A stretch of DNA of 64,000 nt from the NCBI RefSeq assembly GCF_000732615.1, contig NZ_JPGL01000005.1:62001-126000 (forward strand), read 5' to 3'. Below are positions 61,343 through 64,000 of the stretch, piece by piece (within the stretch, counting starts at the first letter, position 1; every line of letters begins with the position of its first letter). Source of the DNA: Burkholderia paludis (GTDB taxonomy: Bacteria; Pseudomonadota; Gammaproteobacteria; Burkholderiales; Burkholderiaceae). The translations under genes and the position numbers were made by a program. The notes under the pieces were generated by a model, which ran no database searches, was not told the DNA's origin, and worked only from the letters and a program-made list of their open reading frames with translations.

Positions 61343-61369
61343 AAGCGGCGGCACCGGGTGCCGCCGCTT
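61343..61369 (+). terminator. Hairpin terminator after the small lipoprotein gene
   Basis: AAGCGGCGGCA pairs with TGCCGCCGCTT around CCGGG, 26 bp past the stop and just upstream of the gcv promoter, so it insulates the two units. Confidence 0.75.
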
Positions 61370-61397
61370 GTCGCGAAACGACATTCTTTTGCTCAAA

Positions 61398-61426
61398 TTG
61401 ACAAGGCCCACCCGCTCGCGTACAGT
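61398..61426 (+). promoter_or_regulatory. Sigma-70 promoter of the gcv operon
   Basis: TTGACA (61398-61403), exactly 17 bp, TACAGT (61421-61426). The start of transcription would be near 61433, right at the first base of the glycine riboswitch. Confidence 0.85.
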
Positions 61427-61436
61427 CGCCCGCACG

Positions 61437-61695
61437 CGTCGGGAGAGCGTGCGACCGTGCTGTTTCAGCACCGGTTGCGCCGCCGAAGGGGCACACCCGC
61501 AAACTCTCAGGCAAAAGGACCGACCGCGTCGGGGAATCGCGTCCGCGCATCGCGCGGGCCACACTCTCCCCGCACTCTGGAGAGCGGCAGTAGCCCGCAG
61601 CGCCTAGGCTGCGCGGGCAAGCTGCCCACCGAAGGGGCGCGCGTTCGCCTGGCCTGGCCGGCGGCGCAATCTCTCAGGTATCGAGGACAGAGGGG
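61437..61695 (+). ncRNA. Tandem glycine riboswitch upstream of gcvT
   Basis: Two glycine aptamers in a row. The first has CGGGAGAG (61439-61446), GCCGAAGGGGCA and AACTCTCAGGCAAAAGGAC. The second has CTGGAGAGCGGC (from 61577), ACCGAAGGGGCGC and AATCTCTCAGGTATCGAGGAC, ending at the AGAGGGGCA. These are the conserved cores of the gcvT-type riboswitch, whose paired aptamers switch on the glycine cleavage genes when glycine is plentiful. About 90 bases separate it from the gcvT ATG. Confidence 0.96.
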
Positions 61696-61784
61696 CATGT
61701 ACCGGATCGCTCGCAGGCCATCGGCCGCGGCGATCGGCGCATGGCCGTTCTGATCCGCGCGCAAGCGCCTTGCCTGAGGCCTCG

Positions 61785-62903
61785 ATGACTGCACTGAACC
61801 AAACTCCGCTCAACGCCGCGCACCGCGCGCTCAATGCCCGCATGGTCGACTTCGGCGGCTGGGACATGCCGGTCAACTACGGCTCGCAGATCGAAGAACA
61901 CGAAGCCGTGCGCACCGACGCCGGCATGTTCGACGTGTCGCACATGCGCGTCGTCGATTTCACCGGCAGCCGCGTGCGCACGTTCTTCGAGCATGCGGTC
62001 GCGAACAACGTCGGCAAGCTCAAGACGCCCGGCAAGGCCCTCTACACGTGCCTGCTCAATCCGCAGGGCGGCGTCATCGACGACCTGATCGTCTACTACT
62101 TCACCGAAGAATTCTTCCGCGTCGTCGTCAACGCCGGCACGGCCGAGAAAGACATCGCGTGGTTCAACCAGCTGAACGAGCAAGGCGGCTACGGCCTCAC
62201 GATCGCCCCGCGCAGCGATTTCGCGATCGTCGCCGTACAGGGTCCGAACGCCCGCGAAAAGGTCTGGACGACGGTGCCCGCCGCGCGCGCCGCGACGAGC
62301 GAGCTGAAGCCGTTCAACGCCGCGCAGGTCGCCGGCACGCCGTTCGGCGATCTGACCGTCGCACGCACCGGCTATACCGGTGAAGACGGCTTCGAGGTCA
62401 TCGTCCCGGCCGTGCATGTCGAGGCGCTGTGGCACGCGCTGCAGCAGAACGGCGTGCGCCCCTGCGGGCTCGGCGCGCGCGACACGCTGCGCCTCGAGGC
62501 CGGCATGAACCTGTACGGCCAGGACATGGACGACACCGTCTCCCCGCTCGACGCCGGCCTCGCCTGGACGGTCGACCTCGGCGCGCCGCGCGACTTCGTC
62601 GGCCGCGCCGCACTCGAGGCAAACGGCACCCGCGCCGCGTTCGTCGGCCTGATCCTGCAGAAGGAAAACGGCAAGGCGGGCGGCGTGCTGCGCGCGCACC
62701 AGAAGGTCGTCACGCCGCACGGCGAAGGCGAGATCACGAGCGGCACGTTCTCGCCGTCGATGCAGGAGTCGATCGCGTTCGCGCGCGTGCCGGCAGCCGT
62801 CCAGATCGGCGACACCGTCCAGGTGCAAATTCGAGACAAGAATCTTCCCGCGCGCGTGGTAAAACTGCCGTTCGTGCGCAACGGCAAGGTCCTCGCTGCG
62901 TAA
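61785..62903 (+). CDS. gcvT: Glycine cleavage system T protein (aminomethyltransferase)
   Basis: A 372-residue tetrahydrofolate-dependent enzyme that takes the aminomethyl group from lipoyl-GcvH, giving methylene-THF and ammonia. It has [20 protein letters not shown], the catalytic Asp in [30 protein letters not shown] and [20 protein letters not shown]. Length matches the family (about 365). The start [19 protein letters not shown] at 61785 has a GAGG behind it. First gene of gcvT-gcvH-gcvP under the glycine riboswitch. Confidence 0.97.
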   Translation: MTALNQTPLNAAHRALNARMVDFGGWDMPVNYGSQIEEHEAVRTDAGMFDVSHMRVVDFTGSRVRTFFEHAVANNVGKLKTPGKALYTCLLNPQGGVIDDLIVYYFTEEFFRVVVNAGTAEKDIAWFNQLNEQGGYGLTIAPRSDFAIVAVQGPNAREKVWTTVPAARAATSELKPFNAAQVAGTPFGDLTVARTGYTGEDGFEVIVPAVHVEALWHALQQNGVRPCGLGARDTLRLEAGMNLYGQDMDDTVSPLDAGLAWTVDLGAPRDFVGRAALEANGTRAAFVGLILQKENGKAGGVLRAHQKVVTPHGEGEITSGTFSPSMQESIAFARVPAAVQIGDTVQVQIRDKNLPARVVKLPFVRNGKVLAA

Positions 62904-62918
62904 CGGCCGGGGGCCCGC

Positions 62919-62936
62919 CTCCCGGAAAGCCGGGAG
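62919..62936 (+). other. Hairpin between gcvT and gcvH
   Basis: CTCCCGG-AAAG-CCGGGAG forms a 7-bp stem 15 bp after gcvT in the 114-bp spacer. It has no T-run and is more likely a processing or stability element than a terminator, since gcvH and gcvP belong to the same operon. Confidence 0.45.
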
Positions 62937-63017
62937 ATGGCGCCCGGCGCAACCCCACCCGGCACGCCCCGGCGGCGCGCCAGCAGAACGAACACACCCT
63001 TTTATCAGGAGCAACCG

Positions 63018-63398
63018 ATGAGCAACGTCCCGGCCGAGCTGAAATACACCGACGAACACGAGTGGATCCGCACCGAGGCAGACGGCACGCTGACGATCGG
63101 CATCACCGATCACGCGCAGAACACGCTTGGCGACATCGTATTCCTCGAACTGCCGCCCGTCGGCAAGCAGGTGAAGGCAGGCGACGCGATCGGCGTCGTC
63201 GAATCCGTGAAAGCCGCATCGGACATCTTTTCGCCGGTGTCGGGCGAGGTGACCGCCATCAACGGGGACGCCGTCGACACGCCCGAGGAAGTGAACAGCG
63301 ACCCGTACGACACGTGGCTGTTCAAGATCAAGCTCGCCGCCGGCGCATCGACCGACAGCCTGCTTGACGCCGCCGCCTACAGCAAGCTGATCGACTAA
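63018..63398 (+). CDS. gcvH: Glycine cleavage system H protein (lipoyl carrier)
   Basis: A 126-residue shuttle protein. The lipoylated Lys sits in [20 protein letters not shown], and [20 protein letters not shown] is the family N-terminus. Length is standard (about 127). The ATG at 63018 follows CAGGAG; the upstream open frame is not conserved. It carries the aminomethyl group between GcvP and GcvT. Confidence 0.97.
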   Translation: MSNVPAELKYTDEHEWIRTEADGTLTIGITDHAQNTLGDIVFLELPPVGKQVKAGDAIGVVESVKAASDIFSPVSGEVTAINGDAVDTPEEVNSDPYDTWLFKIKLAAGASTDSLLDAAAYSKLID

Positions 63399-63463
63399 TT
63401 TCCCTACCCGAACCGCGCGGGGCCGGTCAGCCGCCCCGCTCCGCGCGGGACCAGAGTCACGCC

Positions 63464-64000
63464 ATGAAGCTCGAACACCCGGACCGCCTGATGAACCGCA
63501 CGCCCCTCTCGCTCGCCGCGCTCGAAACGCACGACGCGTTCGCCGAACGCCACATCGGCCCCGACGCCGCCAGCCAGCAGGCCATGCTCGACACGCTCGG
63601 CTTTGCGTCGCGCGCCGCCCTGATCGACGCCGTGATCCCGGCCTCGATCCGCCGCGCCGAAACGCTGCCGCTCGGCCCGTTCGCGCAGCCGAAGAGCGAG
63701 GCCGAAGCCCTCGCCGCACTGCGGGTTCTCGCGGACAAGAACCAGGTGTTCCGCTCGTATATCGGTCAGGGTTACCACGACACGCACACGCCGGCCGTCA
63801 TCCTGCGCAACGTGCTCGAAAACCCGGCGTGGTACACGGCCTACACGCCGTACCAGCCCGAGATTTCCCAGGGCCGCCTCGAGGCGCTCCTGAACTTCCA
63901 GCAAATGGTGGCCGACCTGACGGGCCTCGCGATCTCGAACGCGTCGCTGCTCGACGAAGCCACCGCCGCCGCCGAAGCGATGACGCTGCTGCAACGCACC
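63464..64000 (+). CDS. gcvP: Glycine dehydrogenase (P protein), N-terminal part, cut by the window edge
   Basis: An open frame from ATG 63464 to the window end (179 codons of an expected ~950-975). The sequence [20 protein letters not shown], then [40 protein letters not shown] and [20 protein letters not shown] is the conserved N-terminal portion of PLP-dependent GcvP, which decarboxylates glycine onto GcvH. The PLP Lys lies beyond the window. It is 65 bp after gcvH. Confidence 0.96.
   Translation, partial: MKLEHPDRLMNRTPLSLAALETHDAFAERHIGPDAASQQAMLDTLGFASRAALIDAVIPASIRRAETLPLGPFAQPKSEAEALAALRVLADKNQVFRSYIGQGYHDTHTPAVILRNVLENPAWYTAYTPYQPEISQGRLEALLNFQQMVADLTGLAISNASLLDEATAAAEAMTLLQRT

Noticed and set aside
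1..64000. CRISPR arrays, insertion sequences, integrases or attachment repeats
   Set aside because: No spaced direct repeats of CRISPR size, no transposase or integrase motifs and no duplicated tRNA end were found.

Overview
The window looks like chromosomal DNA of a Burkholderia species, most probably the Burkholderia cepacia complex. The sequence is very GC-rich with strong third-position GC bias. The order flhDC-motAB-che, flhB-flhA-flhF-flhG-fliA and rpsU-fliC-fliD-fliT, an ahcY gene behind an SAH riboswitch, and the DUF2844/DUF3443 pair are all typical of that group as I remember it; no search could be run. There is no insertion sequence, prophage, CRISPR array or rRNA. One tRNA (Arg, anticodon CCG) is present.

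Layout. 1-5.5 kb: metabolic genes (end of an MFS transporter, a branched-chain amino acid binding protein, nitronate monooxygenase, a dienelactone-hydrolase-family enzyme, an amidase). 5.6-8.5 kb (minus): a methyl-cycle operon, SAH riboswitch-ahcY-membrane protein-metF. 8.5-15.2 kb (minus): flagellar export and regulation, flhB-flhA-flhF-flhG-fliA, with overlapping genes. 15.2-18.9 kb: a break in the flagellar block holding DUF805, a small lipoprotein and the DUF2844-DUF3443 pair. 19-31.3 kb (minus): flhD-flhC, then motA-motB-cheY-cheA-cheW-MCP-cheR-cheD-cheB-cheY-cheZ behind a good sigma-28 promoter. 31.9-41.2 kb: housekeeping and accessory genes (glycosyltransferase, H-NS-like protein, aquaporin Z, HAD phosphatase, BadF-type kinase, Tag glycosylase, a Fur-box-controlled siderophore receptor with a PepSY membrane protein, rpsU). 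41.6-52.2 kb: flagellin fliC (sigma-28 promoter), fliD, fliT, followed by five genes that look like a protein glycosylation cassette: a TPR/O-GlcNAc-transferase-like enzyme, a sugar aminotransferase, a NeuD/PglD-like acyltransferase, a TPR/GT9-like protein and a hexapeptide acyltransferase. 52.6-54.7 kb: an unusual TIGR04222-like membrane protein with a Ser/Cys tail, a GGCAC tandem repeat and an HTH regulator. 54.9-61.3 kb: tRNA-Arg, a dihaem cytochrome c, Rep helicase, an SGNH hydrolase, an 11-bp tandem repeat, a Gfo/Idh/MocA oxidoreductase and a small lipoprotein. 61.4 kb to the end: a tandem glycine riboswitch and the glycine cleavage operon gcvT-gcvH-gcvP (gcvP cut by the window edge).

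How it works together. FlhDC (master regulator) would turn on export genes and fliA. FliA (sigma-28) then reads the late promoters seen before motA and fliC, and export, motor, chemotaxis and filament genes follow. The cassette after fliT probably makes and attaches an acylated amino-sugar to the Ser/Thr-rich flagellin. Two riboswitches tie one-carbon metabolism to its metabolites: SAH to ahcY/metF and glycine to gcvTHP.

The most interesting less-described item is the DUF2844-DUF3443 pair. The DUF3443 protein carries the spaced motifs of a two-lobed pepsin-like aspartic protease on a predicted lipoprotein. The TIGR04222-like fusion protein with its Cys/Ser tail is the second.
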